A DNA stretch of 64,000 nucleotides from Couchioplanes caeruleus (lineage in GTDB: Bacteria; Actinomycetota; Actinomycetes; Mycobacteriales; Micromonosporaceae): positions 4,212,501 to 4,276,500 of the forward strand of contig NZ_CP092183.1 in NCBI RefSeq assembly GCF_023499255.1, in the 5' to 3' direction. Made by a program: the position numbers and the translations under genes. The stretch's first letter is position 1; each line of letters opens with the position of its first letter. The notes under the pieces were generated by a model. It saw only the letters and a list, made by a program, of their open reading frames with translations, made no database searches and was not told the origin of the DNA. Below, one piece after another: positions 34,116-42,781 of this stretch.

Positions 34116-35047
34116 CCGCGTCGGCGACCCCGGGGCTCGTCCCCGCGTCCACGCCCGTGCTGCCGGCCCGGCGCGCCCGGGGGCGTACGGCCACCGGCGA
34201 GGCGCACCGGCTGCTGCCCCGCCCGCTGCTGGCCGCCGTCACCGTGATCCTCTGCGCGATGGTGCTGGTACCCACCCTCTACATCGTGCTGGCCTCGCTG
34301 AACACCGACCTCGGCGTGGCCTCCGGCGAGTTCTGGCCCGGCACCTTCTCGCTGGACAGCTACAGCCGCATCTGGACCACCGCCGACCTGGCCACCGGCC
34401 TGCTCAACAGCATCGTGGTGTGCGCGCTGGTGGCGCTCGCCTCGGCGCTGCTCGGCACGATGACCGCGTACGTCCTGGTCCGTTACACGTTCCTCGGGCG
34501 GCTCACGATCCTGCGCGGGCTGGTCGGGCTGCAGAGCATCCCCGGCACCCTGATGCTGCTGCCGGTGTTCGTGCTGTTCTCCTCGGCCGGGAACTACCTC
34601 GGTGTCACGGTGGTCGGCACGCGGTGGGGGCTGTTCCTGGCGTACCTGACCTTCGCGCTGCCGTTCTCCACCTGGGTGATGGTCACCTACCTGCGCGGCC
34701 TGCCGCGCGAGCTCGAGGAGGCCGGCCGGATGGACGGCGCCTCCACGCTGCGCATCCTGTTCCGCATCATCGTCCCGCTGAGCCTGCCGGCGATCGTCGT
34801 CTCCGGCATCTTCGCGTTCCTGCTGGGCTGGAACGACGTGCTGTTCGCCTCGGTGCTGACCCGGCCGGAGACGCACACCGCGGCGGTCGCGTTGTCCGCG
34901 TTCGGCGCCACCCAGGAGGGCGGGGCGCTGCCGGTGTACTCGCAGGTGATGGCCGCCGCGCTGATCTCCGCGGCCCCGGTGGTGCTGCTCTACCTGGCGT
35001 TCCAGCGCTACCTGGTCGGCGGCCTCACCGCCGGGGGCGTCAAGTGA
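34112..35047 (+). CDS. Sugar ABC importer permease (MalG type)
   Basis: A 311-residue permease with six helices after a 35-residue basic cytosolic tail. The EAA loop is LEEAGRMDGASTLRILFRI followed by IVPLSLPA. It is coupled by 4-base overlaps to both neighbours, so importer and catabolic enzymes are made together. Confidence 0.9.
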   Translation: MTASATPGLVPASTPVLPARRARGRTATGEAHRLLPRPLLAAVTVILCAMVLVPTLYIVLASLNTDLGVASGEFWPGTFSLDSYSRIWTTADLATGLLNSIVVCALVALASALLGTMTAYVLVRYTFLGRLTILRGLVGLQSIPGTLMLLPVFVLFSSAGNYLGVTVVGTRWGLFLAYLTFALPFSTWVMVTYLRGLPRELEEAGRMDGASTLRILFRIIVPLSLPAIVVSGIFAFLLGWNDVLFASVLTRPETHTAAVALSAFGATQEGGALPVYSQVMAAALISAAPVVLLYLAFQRYLVGGLTAGGVK

Positions 35048-36033
35048 CCCGCGCCGCGGTGGTCGGGTGCGGCGACGTGTCCGTCGTGCACCTGCAGGCC
35101 CTCGCCAAGCTCGACGGCGCCGAGCTGGCCGGCGTCTGCGACACCGATCCGGACCGGGCGGTCGAGGCCGCGGAGCGCTACGGCGTCCCGGCGTTCGCCG
35201 ATCACCGGGAGCTGCTGCGGGCCGTACGCCCGGACGTCGTGCACGTGTGCACCCCGCACGACCGGCACACGCCGGTGGCGATCGACTGCCTGCAGGCCGG
35301 CGCCGCCGTGCTCGTGGAGAAGCCGGTCGCGCACACGGTCGACGAGGCGGACCGGCTCATCGCCGCGGCCCGGCGGCACCCGGGCGTCAAGGTGGGCATC
35401 TGCCTGCAGAACCGCTACAACGCCACCTGCCGGGCGGTCCGCGAGCTCCTGGGCTCGGGCGAGCTCGGCGCGGTCCGCGGCGGCTCGGCGACCGTGCTGT
35501 GGCACCGCGACCCGGCGTACTACCGGTCCCGGCCGTGGCGCGGCACCAGGGCCCGCAGCGGCGGGGGAGTGCTCATCAACCAGGCGATCCACACCCTGGA
35601 CCTGATGCAGTGGCTGCTCGGCGACGTCGTGCGGGTGCGCGGCCACGCCGGCCGGTACGCCCACGACGACATCGACGTCGAGGACACCGCGAGCGTGATC
35701 CTGGACCACGCGGGTGGCGTGCGCAGCGTCGTGCTCGCCACCGTGGCCAACGCCGCCGACTCACCGGTCACCATCGAGATCGTGACCGACCGGGCGGTGC
35801 TGCTCATCCGCGGCGACCTGACCGTGCAGCACGCCGATGGGCGCGTGGAGAGGGTCGCCGAGCCGGCGGCCGGACCCGGCGGACGCGGCTACTGGGGCGC
35901 CTCGCACGAGCTGCTCATCGACGATTTCTACCGGGCACTGCCCGGCCCGGAACCGTTCTGGATCTCCCCGCACGAGGGCGCCCGGTCCCTGCGGCTGGTC
36001 CAGCAGGTGTACGACCTGGCGGAAGGACGCTGA
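35044..36033 (+). CDS. Gfo/Idh/MocA-family oxidoreductase
   Basis: A 329-residue NAD(P)-dependent sugar oxidoreductase. The Rossmann start is RAAVVGCGDVSVVH, the cofactor-adjacent EKP motif is VLVEKPVAHTV, and the catalytic-domain motif is GGGVLINQAIHTLDLMQWL. Substrates in this family are sugars, inositols or sugar acids; none can be assigned. It is the first of two Gfo/Idh genes, each followed by a TIM-barrel gene with coupled starts. Confidence 0.88.
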   Translation: MTRAAVVGCGDVSVVHLQALAKLDGAELAGVCDTDPDRAVEAAERYGVPAFADHRELLRAVRPDVVHVCTPHDRHTPVAIDCLQAGAAVLVEKPVAHTVDEADRLIAAARRHPGVKVGICLQNRYNATCRAVRELLGSGELGAVRGGSATVLWHRDPAYYRSRPWRGTRARSGGGVLINQAIHTLDLMQWLLGDVVRVRGHAGRYAHDDIDVEDTASVILDHAGGVRSVVLATVANAADSPVTIEIVTDRAVLLIRGDLTVQHADGRVERVAEPAAGPGGRGYWGASHELLIDDFYRALPGPEPFWISPHEGARSLRLVQQVYDLAEGR

Positions 36034-36034
36034 C

Positions 36035-36862
36035 ATGTGGACTCTCTCCGGCTTCGTGGACGAGATATCGCCCGACTTCACCGAGCAGTGCCGGGTGGCC
36101 GCGGGCCTCGGCCTGCGCTACGTGGAGCTGCGCAGCGCGTGGGACGTCAACATCCTCGACCTGGACCGCGAGCGGCTCGGCACGATGAAGGCCACGCTCG
36201 CCGGCCACGACCTCGAGGTGTCCAGCATCGGCTCGCCGATCGGCAAGATCTTCGTCGACGAGGAGTTCGGGCCGCACCTGGCGCGGATGCGGCACGCCGC
36301 CGAGGTCGCGCACTTCTTCGACGCCCCGTACGTGCGGATCTTCTCGTTCTTCCTGCGGCCCGGCGCCGACCCGGCCGCGCACCGCGACGAGGTCGTCGAC
36401 CGGATGCGGGAGCTGGCCGGCGTGGCCGAGGAGGCCGATCTGGTCCTGCTGCACGAGAACGAGAAGGAGATCTACGGCGACGTGCCGGCCCGCTGCCTCG
36501 ACATCGTGCGGTCGGTCGGTTCGCCGCATCTGCGGCTGGCCTGGGACGCGGCCAACTTCGTCCAGGTCGGCGTCCGGCCGTACGCCGAGGGCTACGAGAT
36601 CCTGCGGCCGCACCTCGCGTACGTGCAGATCAAGGACGCGCGGGCCGCGGACGGCACGGTCGTCCCGGCCGGGGAGGGCGACGGCGAGCTGGCCGAGACG
36701 ATGCGCGCCCTGCACCACGACGGGTTCGACGGGTTCTTCTCGCTCGAACCGCATCTGGCCGCCGGGCACGCCACCGGCGGTTTCTCCGGGCCGGAGCAGT
36801 TCCGGCGGGCCTGGCGCGCCTTCACCGACCTGCTGAGGACCGAGGGGATCGAGTACGCGTGA
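36035..36862 (+). CDS. Sugar phosphate isomerase/epimerase (TIM barrel)
   Basis: A 275-residue xylose-isomerase-like TIM barrel (AP_endonuc_2 family). It starts LSGFVDEISPDFTEQCRVAA and has the metal-ligand strands VLLHENEKEIYG, RLAWDAANFVQ, YVQIKDARAADG and GFFSLEPHLA with the expected Glu, Asp, His and Glu. Related enzymes isomerise or epimerise keto-sugars. Paired with a Gfo/Idh oxidoreductase, it may handle the oxidised intermediate that enzyme makes. The ATG follows the previous stop by one base. Confidence 0.85.
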   Translation: MWTLSGFVDEISPDFTEQCRVAAGLGLRYVELRSAWDVNILDLDRERLGTMKATLAGHDLEVSSIGSPIGKIFVDEEFGPHLARMRHAAEVAHFFDAPYVRIFSFFLRPGADPAAHRDEVVDRMRELAGVAEEADLVLLHENEKEIYGDVPARCLDIVRSVGSPHLRLAWDAANFVQVGVRPYAEGYEILRPHLAYVQIKDARAADGTVVPAGEGDGELAETMRALHHDGFDGFFSLEPHLAAGHATGGFSGPEQFRRAWRAFTDLLRTEGIEYA

Positions 36863-37869
36863 GCACACCGAAGTTCGCCCTGGTGGGAGCCGGAGTGATC
36901 GGCCGGCACCACGGCCTGGTGATGAGCCAGCTCGCCGGCCGGCTGGAGCTGGTCGCCGTCGCCGACGTGGAGAAGGGCCGGGCCGAGCAGCTCGCGGCCG
37001 AGCGCGGCGGGCGCCCGTACGGGTCGCTGGCCGAGGCCCTGGCCGCCGAGGACGTCGACGTGGTGGTGGTCTGCACGCCCACCGGCCGGCACGGCGAGGT
37101 GGCGATCGAGGCCCTCGACGCCGGCAAGCACGTCATCGTGGAGAAGCCCGCCGAGATCACGGTGGAGCGCACCGACGAGATCATCGCGGCGCGGCAGCGG
37201 GCGGGCACGCTCGTCACGGTGATCTCCCAGCACCGGTTCGACCCGTCCACGGAGGCCACGCTGGCCGCCATCGCCCGCGGCGAGCTGGGCCGGGTGACCT
37301 CCGGCATCGCGTCGATCGACTGGTGGCGTACGCAGGACTACTACGACTCCGGCGACTGGCGCGGCACCTGGGAGCTCGACGGCGGCGGCGCGCTCATGAA
37401 CCAGGGCGTGCACACCGTCGACCTGCTCATCGCCGCGCTGGGCCGGCCCGTGGAGGTGTTCGCGTACACGGGGACGCTGGCGCACGAGCGGATCGAGGTG
37501 GAGGACGTCGCCGCCGGCGTGGTGCGCTTCGAGAGCGGGGCGCTGGGCGTGCTGCACGCGACCACGTCGGCGTACCCGGGGCTCAGCGCCCGCCTGCAGG
37601 TGCACGGCGACCGCGGCTCGGCGGTCATCGACGACGACCAGCTCGTGCTGCTCGGCGACAGCCGGGAGGCGGCGGGCGCGGTGCCGACCGCGGGCAGCAA
37701 CCCGGGCACGCTGTCGGACGCGCACCGGCTGCAGTACCTCAACTTCCTGGCAGCGCTGGACGGCACCGGGGAGATCCGGGTGGATCTGGAGACCAACCGC
37801 CGGTCGATCGCGGTGATCACGGGCGCGTACGAGTCGGCGCGCACGGGCCGTCCGGTGAGGCTGTCGTGA
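36859..37869 (+). CDS. Gfo/Idh/MocA-family oxidoreductase
   Basis: A 336-residue second member of the family: NAD-binding FALVGAGVIGRHHG, the EKP motif VIVEKPAEITV, and the substrate-domain GGGALMNQGVHTVDLLIAAL. The QHRFDPSTEATLAAI segment resembles scyllo-inositol or glucose-type dehydrogenases of the family. It is clearly diverged from the first copy, so it probably uses another substrate. It is linked to both neighbours by GTGA overlaps. Confidence 0.88.
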   Translation: MSTPKFALVGAGVIGRHHGLVMSQLAGRLELVAVADVEKGRAEQLAAERGGRPYGSLAEALAAEDVDVVVVCTPTGRHGEVAIEALDAGKHVIVEKPAEITVERTDEIIAARQRAGTLVTVISQHRFDPSTEATLAAIARGELGRVTSGIASIDWWRTQDYYDSGDWRGTWELDGGGALMNQGVHTVDLLIAALGRPVEVFAYTGTLAHERIEVEDVAAGVVRFESGALGVLHATTSAYPGLSARLQVHGDRGSAVIDDDQLVLLGDSREAAGAVPTAGSNPGTLSDAHRLQYLNFLAALDGTGEIRVDLETNRRSIAVITGAYESARTGRPVRLS

Positions 37870-38720
37870 ACCGCATCGCTGCCAACCCGATCCCGTACTG
37901 GAGCACCGCCGGCAAGACCAGGGAGGTGTTCGAGGAGGCGTTCCGCGACTTCCGGGAGATCGGCTTCACCGCCGTCAAGGCCGACGTGCCCGACGGCATG
38001 ACCGTCGCGGAGTACGCCGCCTGGATCGCCGGGTACGGCCTCGCGCCCGCGCTGAGCCTGTTCAGCTCGCCGTTCGACGAGACCGTCGACATGGGACGGG
38101 AGGTGGAACGGGCGAAGCGGTTCGCCGCGGAGCAGACCGCGCTCGGGCTCGACCGTACGATGATCTCCTCGATGGCCGTGCCCGCCCGGATGGCGCAGCC
38201 GGCGGCCGGCGCCGGCTACGACGAGGGCCGCCTGACCCGGGCGATCGACAACTGCGGCGCGGTGTGCCGGGTGCTGGCCGCCGGCGGCCTGCGGCCGCTG
38301 CACCACTCGCACGTCGGCGGGGTGTTCGAGACCGAGGCGGAGATCGTCCGGCTCCTCGACGACCTCGGCCCGGACGTCATCGGATTCGGCCCGGACACCG
38401 GCCACCTGCGCTGGGCGGGGATCGAGCCGGCGGCCTTCATCCGGCGCTACGCCGACCGCCTGGGCGGCATCCACCTCAAGGACTGCTACGCGGACTACCT
38501 GGCGCCGGAGAGCCGCGCCGGCCTGAGCTACCACGAGGTGCAGCGGACCAAGCGGCTGTGGGCCGAGCCCGGCCGGGGCGTCATCGACTTCGCCGCGGTG
38601 CTCGCCGCGATCCCGGACGGCTACGACGGCGACTTCATGATCGAGGTGGACGAGCCCAGCGTGGCGACCAAACGAGAGTCGCACCGCCTCTCGTACGAGT
38701 GGGCCCGGGCCACGCTGTGA
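37866..38720 (+). CDS. IolE-like TIM-barrel sugar isomerase/dehydratase
   Basis: A 284-residue xylose-isomerase-like barrel. The opening IAANPIPYWSTAG, the central LHHSHVGGVFETEAEIVRLL and GFGPDTGHLRWAG, and IHLKDCYADYL resemble inosose dehydratase (IolE) and related enzymes. Metal ligands Glu, Asp, His and Glu appear at the usual places. It closes the seven-gene operon. It is not mannonate dehydratase UxuA, which is about 100 residues longer and has different motifs. Confidence 0.82.
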   Translation: MNRIAANPIPYWSTAGKTREVFEEAFRDFREIGFTAVKADVPDGMTVAEYAAWIAGYGLAPALSLFSSPFDETVDMGREVERAKRFAAEQTALGLDRTMISSMAVPARMAQPAAGAGYDEGRLTRAIDNCGAVCRVLAAGGLRPLHHSHVGGVFETEAEIVRLLDDLGPDVIGFGPDTGHLRWAGIEPAAFIRRYADRLGGIHLKDCYADYLAPESRAGLSYHEVQRTKRLWAEPGRGVIDFAAVLAAIPDGYDGDFMIEVDEPSVATKRESHRLSYEWARATL

Positions 38721-38728
38721 TCAGCGGA

Positions 38729-39730
38729 TCACGCGGCCGGCCGGCACCGCGCGGTGGACTTGCGGACGACGAGCCGGACCGGCAGCACCAGCGGCGTGCT
38801 GGTCATCGGCGCGCCCTGCGCCATGGCGATGCACGTGTGCACCCCGGTCAGGCCCATCCGGTACAGCGGCGCCGCGACCGTGGTCAGCGCCGGCTCGACC
38901 AGCTCGTCCAGCAGGATGTTGTCGAAGCCCACCACGCTGAACTCCTCCGGCACGGCCACGCCCAGCTTGCGCAGCCCCTTCATCACGCCGATGGCCAGCG
39001 CGTCGTTGTACGCCAGCACCGCCGTGGCGTCGGCGCGCGCGACCCGGCGGGCGGCGCCCAGCCCGGCCAGCACGGTCGGCTCGTACGGGCCGATGCGCCG
39101 TACGTCCAGCTCGAGCTCCGCGGCGGCCTCGCGCAGCGCCCGCCAGCGCGTACCGTCGGACCAGCTGTTCTCCGGACCCGCCACGTAGAGGATGCGCACG
39201 TGGCCGAGCGCGCCGAGGTGCTCGGTCGCCCGCCGGATCCCGCGCGCGTTGTCGTTGACCAGGCAGCTCGCCTCCGGCAGGATCCGGTTGAGCAGCACCA
39301 CCGGGCGCTGCTTGGCCATCATCCGCAGCGCGGAGTCGCTCATCCGGGAGCTCGCGATCACCACACCGTCCACGTGGGCCAGCTCGCGCTCGATCGTGCG
39401 GCGCTCCTCCTCCGGGGACTCGTTGGTGTGCGAGAGGACCAGCTGATAGCCGGCCCGGCGCGCGGCCTCGTACGCGCCCTTGATGATCTCGCCGTAGAAC
39501 GGGTTGGTGACGTCCGCGATGACCAGCGCGATCGCCCGGCTCGGGGGGCGCCCGCCGGGGTGCCGGCCGTCGAGACGGTCGGAGCGGTAGCCCAGCCGCT
39601 CGGCAGCGTCGAAGATCCGGCGCGCCGTGCCGGTGTTGACCCGGCCGGGGCGGGCATAGGCCCGGGACACGGTGGACGCCGCCACGCCGGCCTCGCGCGC
39701 GACGTCGTAGATGGTGGGACGCCGTCCCAT
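38729..39730 (-). CDS. LacI-family regulator (copy 1)
   Basis: A 333-residue LacI-type repressor. The DNA-binding domain is TIYDVAREAGVAASTVSRAY with hinge segment ARPGRVNTGTARRIFDAAERL; the sugar-binding domain runs from about 65. It is strikingly similar to the LacI protein at 44087-45142, including IASSRMSDSALRMMAKQRP and the tail RLVVRKSTAR. Both sit in the same island and probably bind related ligands. It is convergent with the importer operon and divergent from larE, 38 bases away. It is a candidate for the protein that binds the composite operators. Confidence 0.92.
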   Translation of the reverse strand: MGRRPTIYDVAREAGVAASTVSRAYARPGRVNTGTARRIFDAAERLGYRSDRLDGRHPGGRPPSRAIALVIADVTNPFYGEIIKGAYEAARRAGYQLVLSHTNESPEEERRTIERELAHVDGVVIASSRMSDSALRMMAKQRPVVLLNRILPEASCLVNDNARGIRRATEHLGALGHVRILYVAGPENSWSDGTRWRALREAAAELELDVRRIGPYEPTVLAGLGAARRVARADATAVLAYNDALAIGVMKGLRKLGVAVPEEFSVVGFDNILLDELVEPALTTVAAPLYRMGLTGVHTCIAMAQGAPMTSTPLVLPVRLVVRKSTARCRPAA

Positions 39731-39742
39731 GAGGTCATGCTA

Positions 39743-39752
39743 GTGCCGGCAC
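39743..39752. promoter_or_regulatory. Candidate operator between lacI copy 1 and larE
   Basis: GTGCCGGCAC, a perfect 10-base palindrome with the central CG typical of LacI sites, in the 38-base divergent gap. It differs from the GGCAA/TTGCC composite sites. Confidence 0.35.
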
Positions 39753-39768
39753 ACCTCGGGAGGCATTG

Positions 39769-40611
39769 ATGACGACCGACGAATACGCGGAGCGGGCCAC
39801 GGCCGCGGTGGGGGAGATGCTCGCCGGCGTGGACCGCCTCGGCGTGGCGTTCTCCGGCGGGGTCGACTCCTCGGTCCTGCTCGCGCTGGCGGCCCGCGCA
39901 CTCGGCCGGGACCGGGTCGTCGCGGTCCTCGGCGTCTCGGCGAGCCTCGCGGCCGACGAGCGTACCGCCGCGCACGACGTGGCCCGGCACATCGGCGTCC
40001 CGGTGGTCGAGGTGGCCACCCGCGAGGACGAGCGGGACGGCTACCGGGCGAACGGGCCCGACCGGTGCTTCCACTGCCGCGACGAGCTGTTCACCCGGAT
40101 CGGCGCGCAGATCGTCGCCGCGCACGGGCTCGACGCGGTCGCGTACGGGGAGAACGCCGACGACGCCGTACGCCCGGACCGTCCCGGCGCCCGCGCCGCG
40201 TCCGAGCACCGGGTGCTGCGGCCCCTCGCGGAGCTGGGGCTCGACAAGGCGGCCGTACGGCGCATCGCCCGCGCCTTCGCCCTGCCCTGCGCCGACAAAC
40301 CGGCCGCGCCCTGCCTGGCCTCGCGGATCCCGCACTTCTCCGTCGTCACCCCGGAGAAGATGGCGCAGATCGAGCAGGCCGAGGCCGCGCTGCGCCGGCT
40401 GGGCTTCACCGACCTGCGGGTACGCCACCACGGCGACGTCGCCCGCATCGAGCTGCTCGCCGCCGACCTGGCCCGCGCGGTGACCGACCCGCTGCGCAAG
40501 GCGGTGCACGAGGCGGTGACCGCGGCGGGGTTCCGCTTCGCCGCCGTGGACCTCGCCGGCATCCAGTCCGGCGCGTTCACCCTGCCGCTGGTCACCGGCC
40601 GGCATGGCTGA
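39769..40611 (+). CDS. larE: LarE, sacrificial sulfur transferase for nickel-pincer nucleotide
   Basis: LarE activates the pyridinium dicarboxylate mononucleotide with ATP and supplies sulfur for the nickel-pincer nucleotide cofactor. The 280-residue protein has the PP-loop SGGVDSS (about 29-35), the CFHCRDELF motif, and the cysteine of PCLASR (about 182), which corresponds to the sulfur-donating Cys in characterised LarE. The ATG is used because GGGAGG lies six bases upstream. It overlaps larB by eight bases. Confidence 0.93.
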   Translation: MTTDEYAERATAAVGEMLAGVDRLGVAFSGGVDSSVLLALAARALGRDRVVAVLGVSASLAADERTAAHDVARHIGVPVVEVATREDERDGYRANGPDRCFHCRDELFTRIGAQIVAAHGLDAVAYGENADDAVRPDRPGARAASEHRVLRPLAELGLDKAAVRRIARAFALPCADKPAAPCLASRIPHFSVVTPEKMAQIEQAEAALRRLGFTDLRVRHHGDVARIELLAADLARAVTDPLRKAVHEAVTAAGFRFAAVDLAGIQSGAFTLPLVTGRHG

Positions 40612-41290
40612 CCCGGACCTCTCGGCGTTCGCCACGCCGGACCACGAGCGCGCGGAGCGGCGCGGCTACCCGGAGGCCGTCTACTGCGAGGGCAAGACGC
40701 CGGAGCAGGTGGCCGCGATCGCCACCGACGCCGGCCGGCGCCCCGGGGCGGTCACCCTCTTCACCCGGGCGGCGCCCGCGCACGCCGAGGCGGTCCTGCG
40801 GGCACTGCCGGACGCGTACCGCGACGAGGACGCCCGGATGCTGGCCTGGCCCCCGGACCCGCCCGCGCCGAGCGGTGGGCTCGTCGTCGTGGTCGCCGCC
40901 GGCACCTCCGACCTGCCGGTCGCCCGCGAGGCCCTGCTGACCGCCCGCTACCTGGGCCGGGCCACCGAGCTGGTGGTGGACGTGGGCGTCGCGGGCCTGC
41001 ACCGGATCCTCGCCCGGCTGGAGCTGCTGCGCCGCGCCCGCGTCGTCGTGGTGGCGGCGGGGATGGACGGCGCGTTGCCCGGCGTCGTGGCCGGGCTCAT
41101 CCCCGCGCCGGTCGTCGCGCTGCCCACCTCCGTCGGCTACGGCACCGGACTACACGGCATCGCGGCCCTGCTGACGATGCTCAACGCGTGCGCGCCCGGC
41201 ATCGGGGTGGTCAACATCGACAACGGGTACGGCGCCGGGCATCTCGCCGCCCAGATCGCCGCACCCGTGCTCCGGCAGACCCCGGACTGA
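40604..41290 (+). CDS. larB: LarB, nicotinic acid adenine dinucleotide carboxylase/hydrolase
   Basis: LarB carboxylates NaAD and releases the mononucleotide at the first step of nickel-pincer nucleotide synthesis. The 228-residue protein has the diagnostic RRGYPEAVYCEGKTPEQ and the PurE-like domain with VVVAAGTSDLPVAREA, VVVAAGMDGALPGVVAGL and PTSVGYGTG. It is coupled to larE. Confidence 0.93.
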   Translation: MADPDLSAFATPDHERAERRGYPEAVYCEGKTPEQVAAIATDAGRRPGAVTLFTRAAPAHAEAVLRALPDAYRDEDARMLAWPPDPPAPSGGLVVVVAAGTSDLPVAREALLTARYLGRATELVVDVGVAGLHRILARLELLRRARVVVVAAGMDGALPGVVAGLIPAPVVALPTSVGYGTGLHGIAALLTMLNACAPGIGVVNIDNGYGAGHLAAQIAAPVLRQTPD

Positions 41291-41295
41291 CGGCG

Positions 41296-42720
41296 TCACA
41301 CGGTCGCCGGTACCGGGATCCGGGCCGCCGCCGGCGCCTCCAGCAGGGACTTCTTGCGGGCGTCGGTCTCGGCCACCATCGCGCTGTACCGGCGCTCGGT
41401 CAGCGGGTAGCGGACGAAGACCAGCATCGCCAGGACCGCCGCCGCGGCCGGCACCAGGCCGAGCGAGGCCTTGATGGCGATGATCGCGCTGTCCGGCTGC
41501 ACCGCGCCGGGCCCCAGCGTGCTGACGTACCCGCCGAGCGCCAGCGCGAAGGCACCCAGGGCGCCGCCGATCGACTGGGTGATCTTGCGGGTGAAGGAGA
41601 AGATGGCGTATGTGGCGCCCTCGGTACGCCGGCCGGTCTGCCACTCGCCGTACTCGACGGTGTCGGCCTCGAGCGCGAACATCAGCGTGTTGATCAGCTG
41701 GACGCCGAAGCCCTTCACCGCGACGAACCCCAGGGCGAGCAGGGGCATGCTGCCCGGCGTGAAGAAGAGCGCCACCCCGCCGGCCACGGTGAACAGCCCG
41801 CAGTACTGGTACAGGTTCTTCTTGCCGAAGCGGGCGACCAGCCGGGGGATGAACGGCGCGGTGGCGAACTGCACCACGACCGTCACCAGCGTCATCCAGA
41901 TGATGTAGCGGGCGTCGCCCAGCACGTAGATCGCGTAGTACGCGGTGGCGCCGCCGACGGCGAACAGCCCGATCAGGTAGAAGAAGCTGGAACCGCAGAG
42001 GATGCCGAGCGGCTTGTTGGTGCGCAGGGTCCGGAAGGTCTCCCGTACGGTCACCCGCGGCTGGACCCGCACGACGGTCTCCCGGCACCAGCGGTAGGTC
42101 AGGAAGTACAGGGCCGCCCCGACGGCGACGAAAAGAATGGTGGTCGTGAGGAACACCGACTGCAGCTGCTCCGCGCGGGCCGCGGCGGGCAGGGCCCGGT
42201 CCCGGGTGATCGCCTGGATCTGCGGCGCGATGATGAACGTCAGCAGCAGGCCGGCGGAGGCGGCGCCCAGGCCGCGGGCGGTGGCCAGCTTCGCCCGTTC
42301 CCGCGAGAGCTGCGTCATCGCGCTGGCCAGCGAGCCGTAGGGCACGTTCACCAGCGAGTAGACGAGCCCGAGAACCGCGTACGTCAGGTACGCGTAGAGC
42401 AGCTGAGCGCCGCCGGACCAGCCCTGCGGCACCGCGAACGTCAGCACGCTCATCACCAGCAGCGGCACCGCGCCGAAGAGGATGAACGGGCGGAACTTGC
42501 CCCGCCGGGTCATGGTGCGGTCGACGACGCGCCCGGCGAACAGGTCGGCGAAGGCGTCCCACAACCGGACGACCAGGAACATGGTGCCGACGGCCGCGGC
42601 GGGCAGGCCGGCCACGTCGGTGTAGTAGAGCAGCAGGAACGTGGTGCCGAGGGTGAAGGCCAGGTTGTTCGCGGCGTCGCCGGCGCCGTAGCCGATGATG
42701 GATCGCACGGAGAGCTTCAT
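41296..42720 (-). CDS. GPH-family uronide/glycoside:cation symporter
   Basis: A 474-residue glycoside-pentoside-hexuronide symporter with about twelve helices. Hallmarks are IGYGAGDAANNLAFTLGT at the start, RLWDAFADLFAGRVVDRT, and ALEADTVEYGEWQTGRRTEG. UidB (glucuronide permease) belongs to this family. The ATG at 42720 is preferred because upstream in-frame starts would place the composite operator (42753-42776) in or against the coding sequence. The gene is separate from the importer operon but under the same operator type. It is convergent with larB. Confidence 0.85.
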   Translation of the reverse strand: MKLSVRSIIGYGAGDAANNLAFTLGTTFLLLYYTDVAGLPAAAVGTMFLVVRLWDAFADLFAGRVVDRTMTRRGKFRPFILFGAVPLLVMSVLTFAVPQGWSGGAQLLYAYLTYAVLGLVYSLVNVPYGSLASAMTQLSRERAKLATARGLGAASAGLLLTFIIAPQIQAITRDRALPAAARAEQLQSVFLTTTILFVAVGAALYFLTYRWCRETVVRVQPRVTVRETFRTLRTNKPLGILCGSSFFYLIGLFAVGGATAYYAIYVLGDARYIIWMTLVTVVVQFATAPFIPRLVARFGKKNLYQYCGLFTVAGGVALFFTPGSMPLLALGFVAVKGFGVQLINTLMFALEADTVEYGEWQTGRRTEGATYAIFSFTRKITQSIGGALGAFALALGGYVSTLGPGAVQPDSAIIAIKASLGLVPAAAAVLAMLVFVRYPLTERRYSAMVAETDARKKSLLEAPAAARIPVPATV

Positions 42721-42752
42721 GACGTCGAGCGTCGCGGTGGGCATCGAAGCGC

Positions 42753-42776
42753 GGCAATCGCTTGCCATGACTTGCC
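42753..42776 (+). promoter_or_regulatory. Composite operator copy 3 (GPH symporter)
   Basis: GGCAA (42753-42757), TCGC, TTGCC (42762-42766), ATGAC, TTGCC (42772-42776). The first half is a full LacI-type palindrome; the spacing to the ATG at 42720 is 33 bases, as for uxaC. Confidence 0.75.
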
Positions 42777-42781
42777 GCGGG

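Noticed and set aside
37866..38720. Second TIM barrel as mannonate dehydratase UxuA
   Set aside because: Too short and with IolE-like motifs; the UxuA-specific segments I know are absent.
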